Assembly (NCBI GenBank): GCA_945870025.1
Contig: CAMBQN010000008.1
Span: 1-34,665, forward strand
Direction: 5' to 3'
DNA length: 34,665 bases
Source of the DNA: Akkermansia muciniphila
GTDB lineage: Bacteria; Verrucomicrobiota; Kiritimatiellia; RFP12; JAAYNR01
Position 1 is the stretch's first letter. Each line of letters opens with the position of its first letter. Position numbers and translations under genes: made by a program. The notes under the pieces were generated by a model, which did no database searches, was not told the origin of the DNA, and saw only the letters and a list, made by a program, of their open reading frames with translations. Below, in pieces: positions 15,582 through 22,805 of the stretch.

Positions 15582-15605
15582 TAATCCTAATCTTAATCTT
15601 AATCG
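15582..15605. repeat. TAATCY hexamer array, four units
   Basis: TAATCC, TAATCT, TAATCT and TAATCG follow each other in phase and run straight into the palindromic element at 15607. The same units in the same orientation lie at 8566-8613, so they bracket the restriction-modification island. Confidence 0.6.
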
Positions 15606-15606
15606 G

Positions 15607-15732
15607 TCCGTACAGTCGAAATCGAAATCACTATCGCTATCGGGATCGGGGTCGAATTCCTTGCTTTCTCGTCGATTTCGGTCCCGATCCCGATTTGGAT
15701 CCCGATAGCGGCTGCCATAGTTAGAATTGCTG
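15607..15732. mobile_element. Palindromic element, copy A (left end lost)
   Basis: It is nearly identical to 28047-28166: the same TCCGTACAGTCG entry, the same NNATCG hexamers and a nearly identical 17-base right end (15716-15732). Differences are one extra 6-base unit (GGGTCG, near 15650) and a few substitutions. The left terminal inverted repeat present in copy B is replaced here by TAATCY hexamers, so this copy looks truncated or rearranged. It has no coding capacity. Confidence 0.65.
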
Positions 15733-15750
15733 CCTTTCCGTTTTCTCTTC

Positions 15751-15780
15751 TTGGGACGTGTGGTGTATCTGTGCTATAGT
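15751..15780 (+). promoter_or_regulatory. Promoter of the HisI-like operon
   Basis: TTGGGA (15751-15756) and TATAGT (15775-15780) are 18 bases apart. A GC-rich hairpin (CCGGGC...GCCCGG, about 15783-15813) lies in the leader before the start at 15850. Confidence 0.5.
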
Positions 15781-15849
15781 CTCCGGGCATGCGCCAGAAG
15801 GCGTGGCGCCCGGATGCCTCCGGGTCGTCATCAGAAAGGATTGAAGATC

Positions 15850-16260
15850 GTGAAGGAACTCGAAGAGGGTGTTGCGCTGACTTTGGATTTCGGCAAGCTG
15901 GTGAAGATCACCGGGACCTGCACTGACGCCATTCCCGTCGCCGTGCAGCATGCCGATACGCACGAGGTGATTCTCGTCGCCTACACCAACGAGCGGGCCA
16001 TGCGGCAGGCGTTTCGGGAGCGGACACTGGTTCTCTGGTCAACTTCGCGCAACGAGTTGTGGGAGAAGGGCAAGACCTCCGGCGAGACTTTTGACCTCGT
16101 CGAGGCGCGGGTGAACTGCGAACAGAATTCGCTCCTCTACATCGTTCGGCCCCGGCGCGGCGGCATCTGTCACACCCGAAACCGCCAAGGCGAGCCGCGC
16201 AATTGCTACTACCGCCGGATTCATCTCGACACCCTTGCGCTCGAGAATACCGATCCCTGA
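15850..16260 (+). CDS. hisI: Phosphoribosyl-AMP cyclohydrolase family protein (HisI variant)
   Basis: This 136-residue protein follows HisI closely: ILVAYTNERAMRQAF, WSTSRNELWEKGKTSG, and zinc-type cysteines Cys90, Cys107 (GGICHTRN) and Cys119 (NCYYRRI). HisI opens the purine ring of phosphoribosyl-AMP in histidine synthesis. Two features are unusual. The magnesium motif DCDxD is NCEQN here, so its three aspartates are gone, and the spacing between the second and third cysteines is enlarged. I recall this variant as common in related phyla, so it may still be functional, but the reaction is less certain. The GTG at 15850 is chosen because AAAGGA lies 9 bases upstream; TTG 15841 and ATG 15814 are in frame but poorly placed. 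No other his gene lies nearby. Confidence 0.8.
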   Translation: MKELEEGVALTLDFGKLVKITGTCTDAIPVAVQHADTHEVILVAYTNERAMRQAFRERTLVLWSTSRNELWEKGKTSGETFDLVEARVNCEQNSLLYIVRPRRGGICHTRNRQGEPRNCYYRRIHLDTLALENTDP

Positions 16261-16958
16261 TGCATTACCGCTGTCCATACTGCCGGACGAACCTCGGCGA
16301 TCAACCCGTCGCCGCGTGTCCCTCCTGTGGCAAGCGGATGCGGGTGGCGGTTCCGCGCACGCCCGATGACCGGCGGAAACGCCAAGGGGCGCTGTACCGG
16401 ATCGACCGCGACGCCCAGGCGAAACTCGCCGAAATCCGCGAGGCCCCCAATCCGCGCGCCCTCTACAGTCCGCGGGTGATCCTCGGCGCGGTGCTGCTCA
16501 TGGCCTGCATCGGATCACTCCTGATCGGACGGGCCAACCGCAGCGTCCGCGAGCCCGAACCGGGCATCCCTCACCGACGCGCTCTGCGCGATCTGGACGT
16601 GCTCGCGACGGCGCTTGGGCGCTACCGCTTCCATGTCGGCCGCTGGCCCGTTCCGCAGACTCACGGCCTGCTCAGTCTGTGCAACGACTACCGCGAACCC
16701 GGATGGATCGGCCCCTACATCAGCCACCTGCGCAATGACCCGTGGCAGAACCCTTACCAGTATTTCCTGAAGACGAATGACTCCGTCCGGGTTTTCTCCA
16801 TGGGTCCTGACGGCGTGGCCGGCACGCCCGACGACCTCGGGCCCGATCCCGCCGCCTTTGACATCGGCACCGCATGGACCAACAACTGGGTTCCGGCCAT
16901 CGACCGCCTTCCCGGCGTCCGCATCCACTCGTCGCCCCAGGAAACCGTTTCCCCATGA
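16260..16958 (+). CDS. Zinc-ribbon membrane protein with GspG-like pseudopilin domain
   Basis: A 232-residue protein in three parts. A zinc ribbon (CPYC at Cys5/Cys8, CPSC at Cys20/Cys23) is followed by a charged linker and one membrane helix (about residues 72-90). Residues 110-192 resemble the C-terminal domain of the major pseudopilin GspG: LATALGRYRFHVGRWP, GLLSL, a WIGPYI turn, NDPWQNPYQY, and SMGPDGVAGTPDDL with the calcium-loop pattern. There is no N-terminal prepilin signal (no G|F-T-x-x-E), so it cannot be processed like a pseudopilin. The ribbon would lie in the cytoplasm and the GspG-like part outside. The start overlaps the HisI stop by one base (TGATG). Function unknown. Confidence 0.75.
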   Translation: MHYRCPYCRTNLGDQPVAACPSCGKRMRVAVPRTPDDRRKRQGALYRIDRDAQAKLAEIREAPNPRALYSPRVILGAVLLMACIGSLLIGRANRSVREPEPGIPHRRALRDLDVLATALGRYRFHVGRWPVPQTHGLLSLCNDYREPGWIGPYISHLRNDPWQNPYQYFLKTNDSVRVFSMGPDGVAGTPDDLGPDPAAFDIGTAWTNNWVPAIDRLPGVRIHSSPQETVSP

Positions 16959-18238
16959 ACCCCATCCCGATCAATCTTTGGAATGCCAGCAACACCCTCG
17001 TCATCGCCTGCGCCTCGGGCATGGCCCCTCACGTGGAGACCGAGGTCCGGGCGCTCGGGTACCCGGTCACGGAATGCGGCGAGACCACCGTCATCACCCG
17101 CGGCACGATGATCGACGCCATGCGCCTGAACCTGTGGCTCCGCTCGGCCCAGCGGGTGCTCTGGCCGATCCGCTCGGTCCGCGCATACACGCTGCTCCAC
17201 CTGTACGAGGCGGTCGGCGAGATTGCGTGGGAGGACATTTTGGACGTCGACGGCCGCTTCTCCGTCGGCGCGTACGTGCTGGACGTGCCCAGCATTCGCG
17301 ACACCCGCATGCCGGCACTCAAGGCCAAGGACGCCATCGCCGACCGGTTCCGCCGCGCCCGCGGCAGCCGGCCCGATTCGGACAACACCTTTGAGGGCGC
17401 GGCGGTCTTCATCTACTGGCGCGAGGACGATTTGCGCATCTGCATTGACACCACCGGCGAGCCGCTGACCCGGCGCGGCTACCGCCTGCAGCCCGGTGCG
17501 GCGCCGATGCAGGAGGCACTCGCCGCAGGCTGCATCATCGCTTCGGGCTGGAAAGCCGACACGCCGTTTGTCGTCCCGATGTGCGGCAGCGGCACGCCAG
17601 CGATCGAGGCCGCCCTGATCGCCCGCCGCCGCGCGCCCGGCTCCTTCCGCAACCATTTCGCCTTCATGGCGCTCAAGGGCTTCGGCGATCGAGACGACGC
17701 CGCCCAGGCGCGCAAGCAACTGTCACGCGGCGCGTGGCTGCCGCAGGCCAACGGCACCGTCAAGCCCGCATCGGCCTCGCTTCCGCCGCCACGAGAGCTC
17801 AAGCCCGCCTCCGCCTGGCACGTGCTCGTCACCCATGCGCGGGCCAACGAGCGGACCGAGGGGCTGCCGCCGATCATCGCCACTGACCTCAACCCCGACG
17901 CCGTGCAGGGCGCTGAGGCCAATGCGGGGATGGCGGGGGTGCGCGACATGATCCGTTTCTCTGTCTGCGATTTTGCCGACACCCCGATGCCTACAACTCC
18001 CGGCATTCTTTTTATGAACCCCGAATACGGCGAGCGGCTGGGAACGGTCGCGGAGCTTGAACCGCTGTACGTCCGCATCGGCGCGTTCATTCGCGCCCGG
18101 TGTGCCGGTTGGCGAACCTTCATCCTGGCCGGAAACCGTACCCTCTCGGTCAAGATCGGCCTCAAGGCCTCCAGCCTACAGCCCGTCTTCAATGGACCGA
18201 TCGAGTGCCGGCTGATCGAGTTCGAGGTGTACTCATAA
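16955..18238 (+). CDS. RlmL-like THUMP/RNA methyltransferase
   Basis: A 427-residue protein of the UPF0020/RlmKL-N methyltransferase group. It has an N-terminal region with the ferredoxin-like/THUMP pattern (VIACASGMAPHVETEVRALG, then VGAYVLDVPSIRDTR, LRICIDTTGEPLTRRGYR). The SAM-binding motif is VPMCGSGTPAIEAAL at about residues 207-221, and the catalytic NPEYGERLG replaces the usual NPPYGER. The C-terminal SVKIGLKASSL and NGPIECRLIEFEV are typical of RlmL. It would methylate 23S rRNA guanine N2 (G2445 in E. coli) or a related site. The start at 16955 forms an ATGA overlap with the previous stop. The NPPY to NPEY change is tolerated in this family as I recall it. Confidence 0.82.
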   Translation: MNPIPINLWNASNTLVIACASGMAPHVETEVRALGYPVTECGETTVITRGTMIDAMRLNLWLRSAQRVLWPIRSVRAYTLLHLYEAVGEIAWEDILDVDGRFSVGAYVLDVPSIRDTRMPALKAKDAIADRFRRARGSRPDSDNTFEGAAVFIYWREDDLRICIDTTGEPLTRRGYRLQPGAAPMQEALAAGCIIASGWKADTPFVVPMCGSGTPAIEAALIARRRAPGSFRNHFAFMALKGFGDRDDAAQARKQLSRGAWLPQANGTVKPASASLPPPRELKPASAWHVLVTHARANERTEGLPPIIATDLNPDAVQGAEANAGMAGVRDMIRFSVCDFADTPMPTTPGILFMNPEYGERLGTVAELEPLYVRIGAFIRARCAGWRTFILAGNRTLSVKIGLKASSLQPVFNGPIECRLIEFEVYS

Positions 18239-18246
18239 TCATCATC

Positions 18247-18278
18247 CGTTCAGAACAAGCAGCTTGCGATTCTGAACG
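18247..18278. terminator. Hairpin between convergent genes
   Basis: CGTTCAGAA (18247-18255) and TTCTGAACG (18270-18278) form a perfect 9-bp stem whose loop contains a smaller CAAG/CTTG stem. It occupies almost the whole 44-base gap between two converging genes, where a bidirectional terminator is expected. There is no long T run on either side. Confidence 0.5.
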
Positions 18279-18282
18279 TGTC

Positions 18283-18948
18283 TCACGCCAGCGCCAGCTC
18301 GCCGAAAAACTCCGGGAGATGGAAGCTGAGGCGCGGGATCGGTGACCAGGAGGCCCAGTGAGGGTGCGAGGTGCGGTCGGCGCACTTGTAGAGGTTGGCA
18401 CGCCAGGTCTGCCCCGAAAGATCTCCGATCGGTCCGACGTACGCCTCCAGCAGGGAGACCGGGAAGGACCAGCCGTTGCTCCAATCGACCGGGTCGGTGA
18501 TTTCCGGTTCGACGACTGCCGGCAGTGAATGCCAGATCGCCACCTGCTGGGCCAGTGCGGGGTCAACCGGCTGCCACTTCGTGAAACCGTTCGGCCCGTA
18601 GGTGGGGTCCTCGATGTAGGAGAGGTGGAGCGTGCCGCCGGCGTTGATTTCAAAGTTGAAATAGCCATGCCCCGCCTTGGGACGGACAAAAAACTCCGAG
18701 CAACTGTCGGTGCAGACCGGCCCCATGTACGCCGTCTGCACCGAGCGGACATAGCGGTCCTTCATCTGAAAGCGGACGAACAGGTGCGTGCCGTTGTGCA
18801 GGATGCGAAAGCGCACGTCCGGGCGGTGCGCGCTCGATTCCTCCCGGAAGCAGCCCACGACACCCGCTTCGGCGGCCGCCCAGGCCGCGCCATCAAAATC
18901 GGCATCCAGCGCCGGAGCCCGATCCGTCTTGTGAACCGTGTAACGCAT
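18283..18948 (-). CDS. CBM9-like carbohydrate-binding protein
   Basis: A 221-residue protein resembling the family 9 carbohydrate-binding (DOMON-related) beta sandwich: DADFDGAAWAAAE entry, VRFRILHNGTHLFVRFQMKD, CSEFFVRPK, YFNFEINAGG, and the C-terminal WRANLYKCAD followed by ASWSPIPRLSFHLPEFFGEL. These segments recur in bacterial proteins annotated as carbohydrate-binding family 9-like. No signal peptide is seen from the ATG at 18948, which has AGGAG about nine bases upstream, so it is probably cytoplasmic or misjudged at the N-terminus. It follows the DUF362 gene by 19 bases and is the last gene of the minus-strand run. Binding target unknown. Confidence 0.7.
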   Translation of the reverse strand: MRYTVHKTDRAPALDADFDGAAWAAAEAGVVGCFREESSAHRPDVRFRILHNGTHLFVRFQMKDRYVRSVQTAYMGPVCTDSCSEFFVRPKAGHGYFNFEINAGGTLHLSYIEDPTYGPNGFTKWQPVDPALAQQVAIWHSLPAVVEPEITDPVDWSNGWSFPVSLLEAYVGPIGDLSGQTWRANLYKCADRTSHPHWASWSPIPRLSFHLPEFFGELALA

Positions 18949-18967
18949 GTCTATCGATCTCCTGTGA

Positions 18968-20062
18968 TCAATCCAGTGTGTGTACCGTGTAATCACGCTC
19001 GCCCAAGCCCAGCTCGTGCAGGAACGCGATGACCGCATAGGGGTCTTTGCCGTGTATCTTCTCAAACAGATGGCCGCTCGCACCCAGCGCCCAGCCTGCG
19101 GGGAGCGAACCCGGAAACAGCTTCTCCTCCCGGATCAGGTCCAACGACGCCTGCTCGATCGCCACGATATCCGAGCCCGCGAGGATGCCGATATCGGGAA
19201 CGAGGTTGGGCGTGGTCATGCCCCAGCAATCACAGAAGATCGTGATGTTCATCAGCAGATTGATGAAGTAGCGATTCTCGGGTTTGAAGCCGGCAAGCAC
19301 GGCCTGAGTGGTCAGTGCCATGCCACGCTGGAAATCGCGATAGCGGCCCCCGAGCATGCGGATGGCGTGTTCCGGGCAGATCAGCACGCAATGCTGGCAG
19401 AATTTGCAGTTGTGATAGAAGACATCGAACTGGCCGTCCTCGGTAAAAGAAATCGCTCTATTCTCGCAATTCTCGGCGCATATCTTGCAGTGCGAACACT
19501 TCGCCCGGTCCCAATCAAGGCCGCCCTCCAGGGCGTGGATGGCGCCGCGGCTGCGCTGGGAGACGCACCCCATGGAGAGATTCTTGGAGGCTCCGCCGAA
19601 GCCGCACGCGCCGTGGCCCTTGATGTGAGAGAAATCGATCAGCGCTTCCGCGTCCACGATCTCGGCCCCGATTTCGACCTCATTGAACGCGCCGAACGGC
19701 GGCTGGATTGGAGTGAGTCTGACGTGGCGGTCATCCGGACCGCTGATGGAGACGAGCGGACAGCCCACGGTCTCGGCCGTGTAGCCACGTTCGGCAGCGG
19801 TGGCGACCGAACCCGGCGAATCGGCTATAAAAACCGCGCTCGCGCCGGCCGCCTTGATGCGGTCGATCAGCTTGCGGGTGAAGAACGGGTGGATGGTGGT
19901 AAACCCCGTGCCGCCGCCCAGGTGCATCTTGACGCACACCCGTTTGCCGCCCGCCACAGACTCCAGCGGCATAGCCGCCAGCAGTCGCAGCCATTTCGCC
20001 CCGATGGAATTGATCGGCTCCAGATTTTTCGGAACATAATCGGCAAACAGCAGCTCGCTCAT
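18968..20062 (-). CDS. DUF362 protein with two [4Fe-4S] ferredoxin motifs
   Basis: A 364-residue protein with the DUF362 core (VCVKMHLGGGTGFTTIHP, ADSPGS, IDFSHIKGHGACGFGGASKNLSMG) followed by a bacterial ferredoxin pair at about residues 185-250. The pair is CSHCKICAENC and CKFCQHCVLICP, each a CxxCxxCxxxC motif that would hold a [4Fe-4S] cluster. DUF362 proteins are widespread in anaerobes and are presumed redox proteins; no reaction is established to my knowledge. GAGGAG lies eight bases before the ATG at 20062. The start overlaps the RsmD stop by four bases, so the two are translationally coupled although their roles look unrelated. Confidence 0.85.
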   Translation of the reverse strand: MSELLFADYVPKNLEPINSIGAKWLRLLAAMPLESVAGGKRVCVKMHLGGGTGFTTIHPFFTRKLIDRIKAAGASAVFIADSPGSVATAAERGYTAETVGCPLVSISGPDDRHVRLTPIQPPFGAFNEVEIGAEIVDAEALIDFSHIKGHGACGFGGASKNLSMGCVSQRSRGAIHALEGGLDWDRAKCSHCKICAENCENRAISFTEDGQFDVFYHNCKFCQHCVLICPEHAIRMLGGRYRDFQRGMALTTQAVLAGFKPENRYFINLLMNITIFCDCWGMTTPNLVPDIGILAGSDIVAIEQASLDLIREEKLFPGSLPAGWALGASGHLFEKIHGKDPYAVIAFLHELGLGERDYTVHTLD

Positions 20063-20637
20063 GTGGGTATCTCCTCGTGTGCGCCATCGGATCGTCGATA
20101 GATGACCAGCCGGGTGTGGCCGTAAGCGCGGTCGCGCAGCAGCTCCCAGCCCGGAACCTCCGGCACGTTCATGCGCACGGGTTGCTCGGCGACGAACCAA
20201 CCGCCTGCGCGCAACACGTCGCCGGCCGTCAGATCACCCATCAGCGCCGTGAAGCCCATGGCCTGAGCGTCGGCATAGGGAGGGTCGGCAAAGACCACGT
20301 CGGCGCGCAGATTGCGGCCCGGTCCCTGGACCCAGCGCCAGGCGTCGGCACAGACGATCCGGCCACCGGACGCGCCAAGCGCGGTCAGATTTTCGGTCAG
20401 CACGCGGCAGTTGCGGCGGTCGGACTCGACCCAAACGACCTCATCCGCGCCGCGACTGAGGGCGTCGAACCCCACCGCCCCGGAGCCAGCGAACAAGTCG
20501 AGAAACGTCAGCTTAGGGAACGCGCCCGCGAGCATCGAAAAAAGGGCTTCGCGAACGCGATCCTGAGTGGGTCGCACCGTGGGACTGGGCGGCACTTTTA
20601 ATTTGCGTCCGCAATGGATGCCGCCTGTTATCCGCAT
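20059..20637 (-). CDS. rsmD: 16S rRNA (guanine(966)-N(2))-methyltransferase RsmD
   Basis: A 192-residue protein with the full RsmD pattern: MRITGG start, VRPTQDRVREALFSML, the SAM-binding FLDLFAGSGAVGFDALSRGA, and the catalytic VVFADPPYAD. It would methylate G966 in helix 31 of 16S rRNA. It begins three bases after the FtsW stop and overlaps the DUF362 gene by ATGA. The position directly after ftsW is normally taken by murG in cell-wall clusters, so the cluster is interrupted or shortened here. Confidence 0.93.
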   Translation of the reverse strand: MRITGGIHCGRKLKVPPSPTVRPTQDRVREALFSMLAGAFPKLTFLDLFAGSGAVGFDALSRGADEVVWVESDRRNCRVLTENLTALGASGGRIVCADAWRWVQGPGRNLRADVVFADPPYADAQAMGFTALMGDLTAGDVLRAGGWFVAEQPVRMNVPEVPGWELLRDRAYGHTRLVIYRRSDGAHEEIPT

Positions 20638-20640
20638 CGT

Positions 20641-21792
20641 TTAGATCCTTTGCGCGGCGTTGCGAACCATGTGGGCATGGGAGTCGGCTTCGACCTCCTC
20701 GGCATGGCGGCCGATGTTGATCAAGATGCCGATGGCCGTCAGGGTGGCCAGCATGTTGGTGCCGCCGTAACTCAGCAAGGGCAGCGCCAGACCCTTGGTC
20801 GGGAGCGCGCCGATGACGACGCCCATGTTGAGCGCCGCCTGCAGCACGATCGATAGCGTCAGCCCGAAGGCGATCAGCCGCCCGAGCCGGTCGGACGCCT
20901 TGAACGCGATCCAGATGCCGCAAATCAAGAGCGTGACGAAAAGCAGGACGACGCTCAAAGTGCCCACCAACCCGAATTCCTCACCGGTGATCGCGAAGAT
21001 GAAATCGGTGTGAGCTTCCGGGAGGTAGAATTGCTTCTGCATGCTGTTATTGATGCCGACGCCGGAAACACCGCCGTTGACAAATGCGAGAATCGACTGC
21101 TTCATCTGGTGCGCGGCCGCAGAGCCGCTGTCGGCGCCAGCCAGCCAGGCCTGAATCCGAGCCAGCCGAACCGGGTCGTTCCAGACCAACACGCTAATGC
21201 CCGCGATGCCCGCGATGCCGCTGCCAATCAAATAGATCCAGCGTGTGCCCGCCACGAACAGAATGGCGCCCGCAAGAGCTGCTGTGACGGCCGTGGATCC
21301 ATAGTCTGGCTCACACATCAACAGGACCAGCACAATGACCAGAGCGACACACGGAAAGAAGAAACCTTTAAGAAACTGTTTCGCGCGCCAGCCGATGGCG
21401 TCCATCCAGACCGAAAACAGAATCACCACGCCAAGTTTGGCGAACTCGCTCGGCTGCAGCGAGAAGAAGGCGAGCCGGATCCAGCGCCTGCTTCCGTTAA
21501 CCTCGGAGCCGATTCCCGGGATCAGCACAAGAATCAACGCCAGCAGCAGCCCCCCCCCCAACGTAAAATAAAACGCCGGCCTGCGCCAGAGGTGGTAGTC
21601 GAGGCGTGCCGCAATGATGGCACCAACCGATCCCATTAGGCACCAGACAATCTGGCGGTAGGTGAAATAAAGAGGGTCGCCATGGATGGATCCGCCGCGG
21701 ACAGAACTGGCGCTGCCCACACTGATCAGTCCGAAGACGACCAACCCCAAGACCGCCATACACAATGCTGTCAAAACCCTGCGCATGGCCAT
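20641..21792 (-). CDS. ftsW: SEDS-family peptidoglycan glycosyltransferase FtsW
   Basis: A 383-residue polytopic membrane protein with about ten helices and the SEDS motifs: NGSRRWIRLAF, LQPSEFAKL, EPDYGSTAV, the outer loop LPEAHTDFIFAITGEEFG with Asp263 as the probable catalytic residue, and PTKGLALPLLSYGGTNM near the C-terminus. FtsW polymerises lipid II at the division septum. The neighbours MurD and the LysM lipoprotein support FtsW rather than RodA. The coding strand carries a run of ten G (21559-21550, residues 78-81), a length at which slippage is common; the frame is open in this copy. Start may be at 21792 or at the second ATG two codons later. Confidence 0.93.
   Translation of the reverse strand: MAMRRVLTALCMAVLGLVVFGLISVGSASSVRGGSIHGDPLYFTYRQIVWCLMGSVGAIIAARLDYHLWRRPAFYFTLGGGLLLALILVLIPGIGSEVNGSRRWIRLAFFSLQPSEFAKLGVVILFSVWMDAIGWRAKQFLKGFFFPCVALVIVLVLLMCEPDYGSTAVTAALAGAILFVAGTRWIYLIGSGIAGIAGISVLVWNDPVRLARIQAWLAGADSGSAAAHQMKQSILAFVNGGVSGVGINNSMQKQFYLPEAHTDFIFAITGEEFGLVGTLSVVLLFVTLLICGIWIAFKASDRLGRLIAFGLTLSIVLQAALNMGVVIGALPTKGLALPLLSYGGTNMLATLTAIGILINIGRHAEEVEADSHAHMVRNAAQRI
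21550..21559. repeat. Homopolymeric C10/G10 tract inside ftsW
   Basis: Ten consecutive C on the plus strand (G on the coding strand) encode part of Leu78 and Gly79-Gly81. SEDS motifs are intact on both sides in one frame, so the tract is in the open state here. Confidence 0.7.
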
Positions 21793-21831
21793 CCTACCGC
21801 GAAATCGCGCGAGTGCCGAAACTCAAGGAGA

Positions 21832-22791
21832 TCACGGCGTCGTTTGCGCGACCGGGATCTTGATGATCTTGCCGGCTTGCAGATCATTTCCGGTCAGGTT
21901 GTTCAGCGTCTTGATCTCGTTGGGACTCACGCCCCAGGCGATCGCGATCGCGAATACATCCTCGTTTTCCTTCACCGTGTACAGGCGGAAACTTTCGGTC
22001 GTGGCGGTCGGCTTCACGACGGTCGGCGTCGTATCAGTCGGCGTCTCAAGCGAGCCGGCCGGTTTCGGCGGCAAGAGCGTGGCGTTTGTCCCTGTGACAG
22101 TCGGCACGATGGCGGGTGCATCGGCTTTCACGGGAGCCGTAATCGAGGCGCCGGTCGTCGCTTTGACAGCGGGTGCCTTCACGGCCGCAGGAGTGGTCGC
22201 CGATCCCGTTCCGGGGGTCTTGGACGGATTGGTGATCTTCAGTGTCTGGCCTTCACGAATCACGTCAGACGTGAGATTGTTGGCCTGCTTGATGTCGGCG
22301 ACCTTCACACCGTGCCGATGAGCGACGGTCGAGAGTGAATCGCCCTTCTGCACCTTGTAGGAGATGCTCTTTCCTGACGCGACAACCGGTGTAGTCGTCT
22401 TGGGCGGGGTGTGGCTCACGGCCTTCTTGGCGGCAAGGTTCACTTTTCCGGGAAGCTGGATCACCTGGCTGGGGCGGAGCTTGTGGGCGTTGATTTCGGG
22501 GTTGACGGCCGCAATGTCCTGCCAGCGCAAGTCGTACTGCGAGGCGATGATCGCGAGGGTGTCGCCCTTGCCCACGGTGTAAGGCGTGGTGATCGGTCCG
22601 GACGGCTGCAAAAGCTTCGGAACGGCGTCGGGTTTCACATCAACGATCACGGCGGTGTCGTCCTTGGGAATCACCTGGGTATCGGTCTTCTTGGAAGACC
22701 CCATCAAACCGCATCCCTGCATCAAACAAGCGCTGGCCAGCGCCGGGATTGCCACTGTCCACATCGTCCAACTCTGTCTCGTCACCTTCAT
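21832..22791 (-). CDS. Lipoprotein with three LysM domains (NlpD-like)
   Basis: A 319-residue protein. The N-terminus is a lipoprotein signal (hydrophobic IPALASACLMQGC, with lipidation probable at Cys27). Three LysM domains follow, at about residues 71-115 (YTVGKGDTLAIIASQYDL), 144-190 (YKVQKGDSLSTVAHRHGV) and 270-316 (YTVKENEDVFAIAIAWGV). A long Ala/Thr/Pro-rich linker separates the second and third. LysM domains bind peptidoglycan, so it is likely held at the cell wall near the division site. No peptidase domain is present, unlike NlpD itself. The position between murD and ftsW matches the nlpD gene of Chlamydiae. It begins 14 bases after the MurD stop. Confidence 0.87.
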   Translation of the reverse strand: MKVTRQSWTMWTVAIPALASACLMQGCGLMGSSKKTDTQVIPKDDTAVIVDVKPDAVPKLLQPSGPITTPYTVGKGDTLAIIASQYDLRWQDIAAVNPEINAHKLRPSQVIQLPGKVNLAAKKAVSHTPPKTTTPVVASGKSISYKVQKGDSLSTVAHRHGVKVADIKQANNLTSDVIREGQTLKITNPSKTPGTGSATTPAAVKAPAVKATTGASITAPVKADAPAIVPTVTGTNATLLPPKPAGSLETPTDTTPTVVKPTATTESFRLYTVKENEDVFAIAIAWGVSPNEIKTLNNLTGNDLQAGKIIKIPVAQTTP

Positions 22792-22805
22792 TGCTCGTCC
22801 TCCTG

